The notes under the pieces were generated by a model. That model had not been told where the DNA came from. It ran no database searches and saw nothing but the letters and a program-made list of their open reading frames with translations. Positions 56,656-64,000 of a stretch of 64,000 nucleotides of DNA are shown here, one piece after another. A program made the position numbers and the translations under genes. Position 1 is the first letter of the stretch, and every line of letters starts with the position of its first letter. Source of the stretch: Acinetobacter sp. ANC 4910 (GTDB lineage Bacteria > Pseudomonadota > Gammaproteobacteria > Pseudomonadales > Moraxellaceae). The DNA lies in contig NZ_SJNT01000006.1 in assembly GCF_004331035.1 (NCBI RefSeq), positions 124,001-188,000 of the forward strand, given 5' to 3'.

Positions 56656-57960
56656 ATGTCCAATTGGTTTCCCAAATGGCGCCCTTATTCAGGCAATGTC
56701 GAGACACGTCCTGTCGGAACAAATGAATATCTTCCGCCTGTTCAGAGTGCTGTGCTGGGCATTCAGCATGCCTTTGCCATGTTTGGTGCGACAGTTCTTG
56801 CCCCATTTTTGATGGGTTTTGACCCCAATCTCGCAATCTTCATGTCGGGCATCTGTACCATTCTGTTCTTTTTCATGACGGGTGGACGTGTTCCAAGTTA
56901 TCTCGGCTCAAGCTTTGCTTTTATTGGCGTGGTCATTGCTGCAACGGGTTATGCGGCCTCAGGAACGGGTGCACCCAATGCCAATTTAGCCGTAGCCGCT
57001 GGCGGGATTATGGCATGTGGTGTGTTGTATGCCCTGTTTGGTCTCATGGTGATGGCAACAGGTACCCAATGGATTGAAAAGCTCATGCCGCCTGTCGTGA
57101 CTGGTGCTGTGGTAATGATTATTGGTTTAAATCTGGCACCTGTGACAGTGAAAGGCGTGGCGGGCAATCCCTTTAATATGTGGATGGCACTGGTGACAGT
57201 GCTTTGTATGGGATCTATCGCGGTCTTCACTAAAGGCTTATTACAACGCTTACTACTCTTAATTGGCTTATTATTGGCTTATCTCATTTACTTTATCGTT
57301 TCGAATGTCATGGGTTATGGCACAGCCATTAATTTTACCCCAATTCAGCAAGCGGCTTGGTTTGGTCTCCCAACGTTCCATTCACCTCAGTTTGATGTGA
57401 ACGCGATGTTAATTATTGCTCCAGTGGCTTTAATTTTAGTGGCTGAAAATTTGGGGCATATTAAAGCAGTGAGCGCCATGACGGGTGAAAATCTAGACCC
57501 ACAGATTGGTAAAGCCTTCTTGGCAGATGGGATTGCAACCACGCTTTCTGGCGGTGTTGGTGCACCAGGTATGACCACTTATGGTGAAAATATTGGAGTC
57601 ATGGCGGTTACTCGCGTTTACTCTACCATCGTCTTTGTCATTGCCGGTGTGTTTGCCATTTTCTTGGGTCTATCTCCGAAGTTTGGCGCCATTATTCACA
57701 CCATTCCAACGGCAATCCTCACCGGTGCTTCCATTGTGGTCTTTGGTTTAATCACCATTGCAGGTGCCAAAATCTGGATTGAAAACAAAGTCGATTTTTC
57801 TAAAAATAAGAACCTCATGGTTGCTGCTGTAACCATTATTTTAGGCACAGGCGACTTTGCCTTACAATTTGGCAATTTCAACTTGGGTGGCATTGGAACG
57901 GCAACCTTCGCAGCCTTGGTTTTAAACTGGTTCTTCAGCTTAAAAGATCAAAGCGAATAA
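56656..57960 (+). CDS. uraA: Uracil permease (NCS2 family)
   Basis: The 434-residue inner-membrane transporter has about 14 membrane segments. NCS2 signatures are present: LGIQHAFAMFGATVLAPFLMGFDPNL, GSSFAFIGVV, PPVVTGAVVMIIGLNLAP, and LVAENLGHIKAVSAMTGENLDPQIGKAFLADGIATTLSGGVGAPGMTTYGENIGVMAVTRVYS. The glutamates in the last motif bind nucleobase. UraA-type transporters take up uracil by proton symport. Purine or xanthine specificity cannot be fully excluded. A terminator follows. Confidence 0.88.
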   Translation: MSNWFPKWRPYSGNVETRPVGTNEYLPPVQSAVLGIQHAFAMFGATVLAPFLMGFDPNLAIFMSGICTILFFFMTGGRVPSYLGSSFAFIGVVIAATGYAASGTGAPNANLAVAAGGIMACGVLYALFGLMVMATGTQWIEKLMPPVVTGAVVMIIGLNLAPVTVKGVAGNPFNMWMALVTVLCMGSIAVFTKGLLQRLLLLIGLLLAYLIYFIVSNVMGYGTAINFTPIQQAAWFGLPTFHSPQFDVNAMLIIAPVALILVAENLGHIKAVSAMTGENLDPQIGKAFLADGIATTLSGGVGAPGMTTYGENIGVMAVTRVYSTIVFVIAGVFAIFLGLSPKFGAIIHTIPTAILTGASIVVFGLITIAGAKIWIENKVDFSKNKNLMVAAVTIILGTGDFALQFGNFNLGGIGTATFAALVLNWFFSLKDQSE

Positions 57961-57977
57961 ATATTGCTACATTTTAT

Positions 57978-58001
57978 AGCAGCCTACGGGCTGCTTTTTT
58001 T
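57978..58001 (+). terminator. Terminator after uraA
   Basis: AGCAGCC and GGCTGCT pair around a TACG loop, followed by seven or more T residues. Confidence 0.9.
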
Positions 58002-58077
58002 ATATTTTCAGGCTTTAACATTGCCTCTTGGCGATCAAGTTTTTAAGATGGAAAACTCAATATAAGATGAATTTATG

Positions 58078-59004
58078 GCTATGCGCCTCGATTTTTTTGA
58101 TTTAACCTTATTTCTAAATATTGTAGAAACAGGCAGCCTCACCAAAGGGGCAGAGTGTTCTGCAATTTCCTTACAAGCGGCAAGTGAACGAATTAAAAAA
58201 CTCGAACAACAGTTCTCTGTCTCACTCTTTACCCGTCATGCAACTGGCGTCAAACTCACGTTGGCAGGTCAAACGTTTAATCAACACGCCCAAAGTTTAA
58301 TTCAGCAATGTCAGCAACTCGAACAAACAATGTTGCCTTTTTCACAAAGGCAAAATAGTAGAATGACCCTGTGGTGTAATTCTTCAGCACAAAGTGAATA
58401 TTTACCCTTGGTGCTGCCTGCTTACCTCATGGAAAACCCACATTTACAGATTGAACTACAAGAAACAGAAACCAATGACATTATTCAAGCCTTAAGCAAA
58501 GGTAGCGCCCAACTGGGCTTAATTTCGAATTTTTTTAATGCCCAAACCCTACAAACCTTAGCATTTGCAGATGATCCTCTGGTTTTGATTTGTCCACGCC
58601 AGCATCCTTTAACACAGCATCCTGCATTAACCTTGGTCGATACTTTGGAGCATGCCTTTGTTGGGTTAATGCAATATCACTCCTTACAACAATCGATTGA
58701 AACGCAAGCCAGACTACTGGGATGCAGGATTCAATATCGCCTCCGCCTGCCTAATTTTGCTGCAATCGCGCAGGTTGTTGCCAATGGTGTTGGCATTGCC
58801 ATTATCCCGAAGCGAGCTGCACAACGCTTACAACAGCTATATTCATTCCAGCAGATTCAATTAAAAGGCGCATGGGCAAACCGTAAATTACTCTTGGCTG
58901 CACAAAACTTTGATGCTTTACCTCTGGATTATCAGCATTTTAGTCAATTTTTAATTCGACAACGTCCTCAACTCGAGAGCCTGTCTGACCAATTTAATGA
59001 CTAA
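58078..59004 (+). CDS. LysR family transcriptional regulator
   Basis: The protein (about 308 residues; in-frame starts at 58075 and 58081 are close alternatives) has the LysR helix-turn-helix. It reads DLTLFLNIVETGSLTKGAECSAISLQAASERIKKLEQQFSVSLFTRHATGVKLT, followed by an effector domain. Its targets are unknown. The most likely is the convergent TauE-type permease, whose 3' end overlaps its own by 11 bases (58994-59004). Confidence 0.87.
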   Translation, partial: AMRLDFFDLTLFLNIVETGSLTKGAECSAISLQAASERIKKLEQQFSVSLFTRHATGVKLTLAGQTFNQHAQSLIQQCQQLEQTMLPFSQRQNSRMTLWCNSSAQSEYLPLVLPAYLMENPHLQIELQETETNDIIQALSKGSAQLGLISNFFNAQTLQTLAFADDPLVLICPRQHPLTQHPALTLVDTLEHAFVGLMQYHSLQQSIETQARLLGCRIQYRLRLPNFAAIAQVVANGVGIAIIPKRAAQRLQQLYSFQQIQLKGAWANRKLLLAAQNFDALPLDYQHFSQFLIRQRPQLESLSDQFND

Positions 59005-59734
59005 GTAGCATGTATCCCCCCAAGGCAATCAAACCACAGAAAAAGACTTTGCGAAATTTCTGCTCTGCAATTTTATAGCGTATCCGCGTACCCAACCACA
59101 TCCCGAGCAATGCAGGAATCAACGCCATGACTGACCACATATAATCAATGTCGAGGTGAGCCACAGGATTTTGCTGCAAAAAAATGGCCAAGCACATGGT
59201 CGAAACGGTAAATGCCATACCCAACGACTGGACCAGATCATCACGCTGCAAATGTAGAGACTGTAAATAAGGCACCACAGGAATGACCACGACCCCAGTC
59301 GCCACAGTCAATGCGCCGCCCAAATAGCCTATTAATGGAGATAAGATTCCCGCATAACGAGACAAGTTCGGGATTTGTTTTGCAGCTAAACCATATAAGC
59401 CATACAGCAATAACATACCGCCTAAAAGTGCTTCGCTGTTAAATTCACTTTGACCTAAGCGAGGGAAAATACTCCAAATTGAACCTGCAACAATGCCCAG
59501 CAAAAGTGTCCAAAACCGAGCCAAAACACGCAACACCTGCCCTTCAGCAAACAATTGCCAAATGTTGGTCACCATAGAAGGGACTATCAACAATGCTGCC
59601 GCTTGATAAGGACTAATCAGCATGGTCAATAGGCCCATCGATACGGCAGGCAAACCTAAACCAATCATGCCTTTCACCATCCCTGCCAGCAGAAAAACCA
59701 CCACAATAAAACTCAGCACCATGCTCTTCCTCAA
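58994..59734 (-). CDS. TauE/SafE (TSUP) family permease
   Basis: The 246-residue protein has about eight membrane segments and belongs to the TSUP family. The first conserved glycine-rich motif VKGMIGLGLPAVSMGLL is near residue 20. The second, YLGGALTVATGVVVIPVVPYL, lies near residue 137. TSUP proteins are linked to sulfite, sulfonate or organosulfur export or uptake. The substrate is unknown. It is convergent with the LysR gene. Confidence 0.85.
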   Translation of the reverse strand: MRKSMVLSFIVVVFLLAGMVKGMIGLGLPAVSMGLLTMLISPYQAAALLIVPSMVTNIWQLFAEGQVLRVLARFWTLLLGIVAGSIWSIFPRLGQSEFNSEALLGGMLLLYGLYGLAAKQIPNLSRYAGILSPLIGYLGGALTVATGVVVIPVVPYLQSLHLQRDDLVQSLGMAFTVSTMCLAIFLQQNPVAHLDIDYMWSVMALIPALLGMWLGTRIRYKIAEQKFRKVFFCGLIALGGYMLLSH

Positions 59735-59917
59735 ATGATCGTAGTGCGATGCTAAGTCAATTCAGTACAAAGAAAAATCAGGCTTTTTTGAAGTCAGCCT
59801 CAATTTTTGCTTGAGGCCTCATCCGAGGATTTCACGATACAATCCCTATTTTGAAACAAAAACAGCAAGCAGCCCCAGACCTCTCAACCACACGGTTATG
59901 ATCTAAAATCATGACCA

Positions 59918-61078
59918 TTAAGGTGCCGTCAATTGAAATAAAGCTGCATTTTTACCATCTTCGACTCCCCAAATTGAACCATCCTGTGCTTCAACCAAAG
60001 CACGAATCCGCTGTTTCATGGCTAATCGTTGCACTTCCTGTACAGGCACAGTTTGCGTATCCACCACAATAATCGCCTGTGAAGACAGTCCACCAATCAA
60101 GGCTTTATTGGTCCATTTTGGGAATTTAGAACCTCGATAAAACATTAAACTCGATGGAGAAATGACTGGGGTCCAACTAATTTCAGGGGCCTGAAACTCG
60201 GGACGGGTATCATGATCCGGAATGTCCCTTCCGCTATAATGATCACCATTCGACACAATTGGGTAACCATAATTCGCAGCTTTACGAATACGGTTGAATT
60301 CATCTCCACCACGGGGTCCCATTTCAGCAACCCAAAGCTGCCCTTGTGCATCAAAAGCCAGCCCCAAAGGGTTTCGATGGCCTAGGCTCCAAATTTGTGC
60401 CGCAATCGAACCTTGAGCCATAAATGGATTCCCTACTGCTGGCGAACCATCTTCATTCAATCGAAGAATTTTACCCAAGTTACTTTGCATATCTTGTGCA
60501 GGCTGAAACTTTTGCCGTTCACCAGAACTAATCCATAATTTTCCTGCCGAATCAAATGCCAAGCGATGTGCATAATGCCCATGACCTGCTACTTTAGGAA
60601 CTTGTTGCCAAATCGATTGTATCTCGGTTAATCGTGGTTGATTGGGCAGATGTTCATCTAAAACTGCACGGGCAACCACTGCACCATAGCCGCCTTTACC
60701 TTGTTCGGCGTAACTGAAATAAATCACATGATTCTGCTTAAAATCAGGATGTAGCGCTACATCACCCAAACCACCTTGCCCCCCATAAGCAACCTGTGGC
60801 ACTCCTTGTACGCTTATTTTTTGCTGTGTTTTAGGGTTAAACGCCAACAGCTTTCCTGATTTCTCAGTAATTAATAAGCGCTGATCGGGCAACACGGCTA
60901 TCGCCCAAGGTTCATTAAACTCCCCGATTTTTCTGATTTTATAAGACTGAGAAAGCGTGGCTTTGGCGGCTTGCGAGTTTGGTTCATCTGCTGCCTTATC
61001 TTGTGCATGACAGGCTACAATAGACACCGAGCTAAGGAATCCGAGCCACAAAAGCAAACAGTACTTTGAATAGTTCAT
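59918..61078 (-). CDS. PQQ-type sugar dehydrogenase (soluble GdhB-like) lipoprotein
   Basis: I use the ATG at 61078, preceded by GAGGG six bases upstream and followed by a lipoprotein signal ending SIVAC at residues 18-22. The protein of 386 residues has a six-blade propeller layout. EPWAIAVLPDQRLLITEKSGKL lies near residue 55 and GGQGGLGDVALHPDF near 99. GHYAHRLAFDSAGKLWISSG carries the catalytic His region, and RNPLGLAFDAQGQLWVAEMGPRGGDEFN is the matching later blade. The fold matches soluble PQQ glucose/sorbosone dehydrogenases such as GdhB/Asd. No pqq synthesis genes lie nearby. Confidence 0.85.
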   Translation of the reverse strand: MNYSKYCLLLWLGFLSSVSIVACHAQDKAADEPNSQAAKATLSQSYKIRKIGEFNEPWAIAVLPDQRLLITEKSGKLLAFNPKTQQKISVQGVPQVAYGGQGGLGDVALHPDFKQNHVIYFSYAEQGKGGYGAVVARAVLDEHLPNQPRLTEIQSIWQQVPKVAGHGHYAHRLAFDSAGKLWISSGERQKFQPAQDMQSNLGKILRLNEDGSPAVGNPFMAQGSIAAQIWSLGHRNPLGLAFDAQGQLWVAEMGPRGGDEFNRIRKAANYGYPIVSNGDHYSGRDIPDHDTRPEFQAPEISWTPVISPSSLMFYRGSKFPKWTNKALIGGLSSQAIIVVDTQTVPVQEVQRLAMKQRIRALVEAQDGSIWGVEDGKNAALFQLTAP

Positions 61079-61180
61079 TATGCCCTCACTACAGGTCTTA
61101 TTTCTATTCAATCTAACCAAACCCTCTTCCGATAAATAGAGCGAATATGTAGCTTTCAAATCTATCTAAGATTGAATCCA

Positions 61181-61198
61181 TGTCAGCTAAAGCGTACA
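61181..61198 (+). promoter_or_regulatory. GacA-box-like upstream activating site of sRNA copy B
   Basis: TGTCAG-CTAAAG-CGTACA matches TGTAAG-N6-CTTACA at 10 of 12 fixed positions, with exact spacing. Its centre is 71.5 bases before the AACAGGATG hairpin, identical to copy A. Confidence 0.6.
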
Positions 61199-61252
61199 AG
61201 GAATTCAGCAAACACGCCTACACCCAAATCCGCTTTCAGGGTACATTGAACT

Positions 61253-61376
61253 CATACAGAAACAGGATGTTTCTTAGAATAACAATAAAGAGACGACAAT
61301 AGGACGTTGAGGTATTACAGGAGTTTTACCTTTGATGAAATACGAAAAAGCCTCGATAGGATATCGGGGCTTTTTT
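61253..61376 (+). ncRNA. Putative CsrA/RsmA-binding small RNA, copy B
   Basis: Predicted RNA of about 124 nt. Hairpin 1 is GAAACA-GGA-TGTTTC (61259-61273). TAGGACG lies at 61300-61306. Hairpin 2 has AGGTA (61310-61314) paired with TACCT (61327-61331) and ACAGGAG in its loop. The terminator hairpin CCTCGATA-GGA-TATCGGGG (61351-61368) carries GGA in its loop and is followed by T6. Compared with copy A, stem 1 is one base pair longer but still fully paired, and the terminator stem differs in sequence but keeps its pairing. Such change with retained pairing argues for a selected RNA structure. TACATT at 61242-61247 is a possible -10 element. Confidence 0.7.
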
Positions 61377-61401
61377 ATTTTTATCATGTCTATATCTCAA
61401 T

Positions 61402-61427
61402 AAAAAGAGCCTCATCAAGAGGCTCTT
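61402..61427 (-). terminator. Terminator after BenK-like gene
   Basis: AAGAGCCTC and GAGGCTCTT pair around ATCAA. Read leftward the hairpin is followed by a T-rich run. It serves the leftward transporter gene. Confidence 0.85.
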
Positions 61428-61436
61428 ATCAACATC

Positions 61437-62798
61437 TTAACTATAGGATCTTTGTTTGGTCGCTTGAGATGTTGTAGGCACTTCAGCCACTTCTTCTGCT
61501 TGATTCGTTTTAATAAAAGAAACTGCAAAAGCCGCAATAATTGCAGGAATCGCAACCGCAATGAAGTTCATTTTATGCGGAAGCTCCATTCCTAATAACA
61601 TACCAATCACGATTGGACCAACAATAGCTCCGACACGACCAATACCAGATGCCCATCCTAAACCCGTAGAACGAACTGCTAGTGGGTAATATTGCGCGAC
61701 ATAACTATACAGCAAGATACTACAGCCAATCGAAGCTGCACCTGCCAATGCCACCAATAAATAAATCACGGGTTGTGGAGAATTAAAACCTAAACCAACA
61801 AGTGCCAATGCCCCCACAATCAGCATACTGATAATCACTGGTTTTAAATGGAAGCGATCAGCAAGAATACCGCCACCTGCTGTACCAATAACTGCACCAA
61901 TGTTCAAAGAAAGCAGGAACATTAAGCTACTGCCCAATGAATAACCTGCAGCCATCATGAGTTTTGGTAACCAGCTACCTAAGGCATAAACCATCAGTAG
62001 GCACATGAAGAAACAGCTCCAGAATAAAATGGTCCCCATGGCACGACCATTTTTAAACAGTGCTGCAACAGAAGCATCCGGGACTTTCGCTTCATTGAGC
62101 ACTAAAACTGTATTTGAAGTTACTGTTTCGGCAGGTACAAGACGTTGAATAATATCGCGTGCTTTTTCCGTTTGCTGAGCCTTGACCAAAAAGGTGACTG
62201 ATTCAGGTAAGAATTTCCATAAAATTGGCACAAATAAAAGCGGGATACCTGCTATGAAGAACATAATTTGCCAACCAAACGTAGGGGTAAATGTAGCACC
62301 CAATAATGCTGCCATAATGCCACCCATCGCATAACCGCTAAACATAGCCGTCACCAAGGTACTACGAAATTTTTGTGGTGCATATTCTGAAGTGAGTGCC
62401 ACCAAATTAGGCAAGACACCACCAATTCCTAAACCTGCAATAAAACGTAAAACACCAAATTCGGTTGGGTTAGATGCGAAACCACCCGCAAAAGTAAAAC
62501 TACTAAACAATGTGACACAGATAATAATGACTTTTTTACGACCAATTTTATCGGCCAACATACCAAATAACATGGCACCAAACATCATGCCTGCCAACGC
62601 AGTACTGGCCAGCATTCCCGCTTGTACTGCTGTCATTCCCCACTCTTTCATTAATAAAGGTAAGGCAACGCCATTAATCGCCAAATCATAACCATCAAAT
62701 AAAACTACAAATAAACACCACAAAACAACCGTTAAATGAAAAGGTTTAAATCTAGCCTGATCAATTACAGCATTTACATTCATTGTTGTCGCTGTCAT
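61437..62798 (-). CDS. MFS aromatic acid:H+ symporter (BenK/PcaK-like)
   Basis: The 453-residue protein begins with VNAVIDQARFKPFHLTVVLWCLFVVLFDGYDLAINGVALPLLM, the opening shared with BenK, PcaK and MucK of Acinetobacter. The Asp pair in the first helix (DGYD) is required for transport in PcaK. The loop 2-3 motif is GMLADKIGRKKVIIICV. It imports benzoate, 4-hydroxybenzoate, muconate or a similar acid. The substrate cannot be chosen from sequence, and no catabolic genes are adjacent. The promoter region carries overlapping inverted repeats (62878-62910). Confidence 0.82.
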   Translation of the reverse strand: MTATTMNVNAVIDQARFKPFHLTVVLWCLFVVLFDGYDLAINGVALPLLMKEWGMTAVQAGMLASTALAGMMFGAMLFGMLADKIGRKKVIIICVTLFSSFTFAGGFASNPTEFGVLRFIAGLGIGGVLPNLVALTSEYAPQKFRSTLVTAMFSGYAMGGIMAALLGATFTPTFGWQIMFFIAGIPLLFVPILWKFLPESVTFLVKAQQTEKARDIIQRLVPAETVTSNTVLVLNEAKVPDASVAALFKNGRAMGTILFWSCFFMCLLMVYALGSWLPKLMMAAGYSLGSSLMFLLSLNIGAVIGTAGGGILADRFHLKPVIISMLIVGALALVGLGFNSPQPVIYLLVALAGAASIGCSILLYSYVAQYYPLAVRSTGLGWASGIGRVGAIVGPIVIGMLLGMELPHKMNFIAVAIPAIIAAFAVSFIKTNQAEEVAEVPTTSQATKQRSYS

Positions 62799-63124
62799 TT
62801 CTACTCACCTCCAATTGTGAGATTTTTATTGTCAACATACAATGAATAGCGGTTCATTTTTTGTCTAAAACCTCAAGGGTATAAAAATATACCTATTAGG
62901 TATTTAACCTATCAAATGGAACATTTCATCAATGTTTTAAGTGCTGAATAGATTCTAAAACCTAGTAAAAGCGTTACTTATATTGCAATCATTAACAATT
63001 ATTTATTTAAAATCATAGTGTTAAAATTAAACTACTAAACAATAAGACCAAAGTTAACTTGCTTTGTAAATTGATCATCTTCTTCGAATAATTTTCATCC
63101 ATTATTTTATAATGTGTAATAAAG
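62799..63124. other. Region between BenK-like gene and rRNA operon
   Basis: The left part (62799-62920) contains the promoter of the BenK-like gene with the palindromes listed separately. The rest, 62920-63124, is A/T-rich and has no gene or RNA signal. The rRNA operon terminator begins at 63125. Confidence 0.45.
62878..62910. promoter_or_regulatory. Overlapping inverted repeats upstream of BenK-like gene
   Basis: GGTATA-AAAA-TATACC at 62878-62893 is a perfect inverted repeat. It overlaps ACCTA-T-TAGGT (62891-62901), which in turn overlaps TAGGT-ATTTA-ACCTA (62897-62911). The series of related half-sites lies 80-115 bases before the start and could bind a LysR or IclR-type regulator. Confidence 0.45.
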
Positions 63125-63156
63125 AAACACCCCCTAACGTTGGTTAGGGGGTGTTT
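63125..63156 (-). terminator. rRNA operon terminator
   Basis: AAACACCCCCTAAC and GGTTAGGGGGTGTTT form a stem of about 14 bp around a short loop just past the 5S gene. It ends the leftward rRNA transcript. Confidence 0.9.
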
Positions 63157-63164
63157 GAATAATG

Positions 63165-63280
63165 AGCTGGCGATGACTTACTCTCACATGGGTAACCCCA
63201 CACTACCATCAGCGCTAAGAGGTTTCACTTCTGAGTTCGGGAAGGGATCAGGTGGTTCACTCTTGCTATTGTCGCCAGCA
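63165..63280 (-). rRNA. rrf: 5S ribosomal RNA
   Basis: Read leftward, the gene starts TGCTGGCGAC and includes the conserved ACCTGATCCCTTCCCGAACT and GAAACCTCTTAGCGCTGATG stretches, ending ATCGCCAGCT. The two ends pair to form helix I (CTGGCGA with TCGCCAG). The length of about 116 nt is normal. It is the last gene of the rRNA operon and is followed by a strong terminator. Confidence 0.95.
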
Positions 63281-63451
63281 CAACTGTTTATGACTATTCG
63301 TTATGGTCTTATTTACACAGCGTGTATGCCTAACTTTCATCAAATGAGTTATTAACAGGTATATTTGAGTTGGATATTGTATCTAGCTTTATAACTAAAT
63401 CAAGTTATTTGCAGTGATTTGAACCACAACACCAACTGTTTGGGTGTTGTA

Positions 63452-64000
<549 letters not shown>

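Overview
The window looks like a chromosomal segment of an Acinetobacter species (Moraxellaceae, Gammaproteobacteria). The evidence is the AT-leaning coding sequence, the typical Acinetobacter versions of phoB/phoR, pncB, ppk1, dapA-bamC-purC, dnaJ and ppc, AAHS-family aromatic-acid transporters of the kind common in this genus, and the 5S/23S rRNA sequence at the right edge. Most of the window is ordinary core genome on both strands, with short intergenic gaps closed by classic hairpin terminators. I saw no prophage, integron, insertion sequence, tRNA or CRISPR array.

Layout. Positions 1-3.2 kb hold the start of gshA (leftward), a DUF924 protein, a lipoprotein and a DUF445 membrane protein. 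3.2-7.7 kb hold a methionine-type aminotransferase, a MATE pump, and a short-chain dehydrogenase divergent from a TetR regulator. 7.9-10 kb is phoB-phoR. 10-13.1 kb is a leftward run of psd, a rhodanese and pncB. 13.1-14.3 kb is a small AT-rich island with a roadblock-fold protein and a ribbon-helix-helix regulator that share an operator-like motif. 14.3-24.3 kb carry dtd, an SCP2 protein, serB, an unknown membrane protein, ppk1, a bile-acid/sodium-type symporter, pncA and an MhpT-like transporter. 24.6-27.3 kb contain a frameshifted small gene and dapA-bamC-purC.

27.3-31.4 kb hold a decayed patch (LysE-type exporter remnant, possible Lrp remnant, decayed small-RNA copy), a basic amino acid ABC transporter operon (hisJ-hisQ-hisM-hisP-like) and an intact small-RNA gene. 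31.4-39.7 kb carry rarA, a possibly Fur-controlled esterase, ycgN, a dienelactone hydrolase, a HIT protein, mutY, an M23 peptidase, tag and a zinc alcohol dehydrogenase. 39.6-48.3 kb carry a MocR regulator, a LysR regulator divergent from an aldo-keto reductase plus MFS pump, a START protein, dapB and dnaJ. 48.4-53.4 kb is a two-gene RND efflux operon divergent from its TetR regulator across a near-perfect 36-bp palindrome. 53.6-62.8 kb carry ppc, uraA, a LysR regulator/TauE pair, a PQQ-type sugar dehydrogenase, a second copy of the small RNA and a BenK/PcaK-like transporter. The window ends in an rRNA operon read leftward (23S then 5S).

The most interesting signal is a family of three intergenic elements (27.8, 31.2 and 61.2 kb). 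Each has a GacA-type upstream box (TGTAAG-N6-CTTACA with one to three mismatches) placed 70-72 bp before an A(C/T)AGGATG hairpin. The two intact copies encode predicted RNAs of about 125-130 nt with four GGA motifs each. Two of these sit in three-base GGA loops closed by perfect stems, including the terminator loop, and one lies in a conserved AGGTA/TACCT hairpin. This is the architecture of RsmY/RsmZ/CsrB RNAs that sequester CsrA/RsmA. The third copy is decayed. This is inference from sequence and has not been tested.
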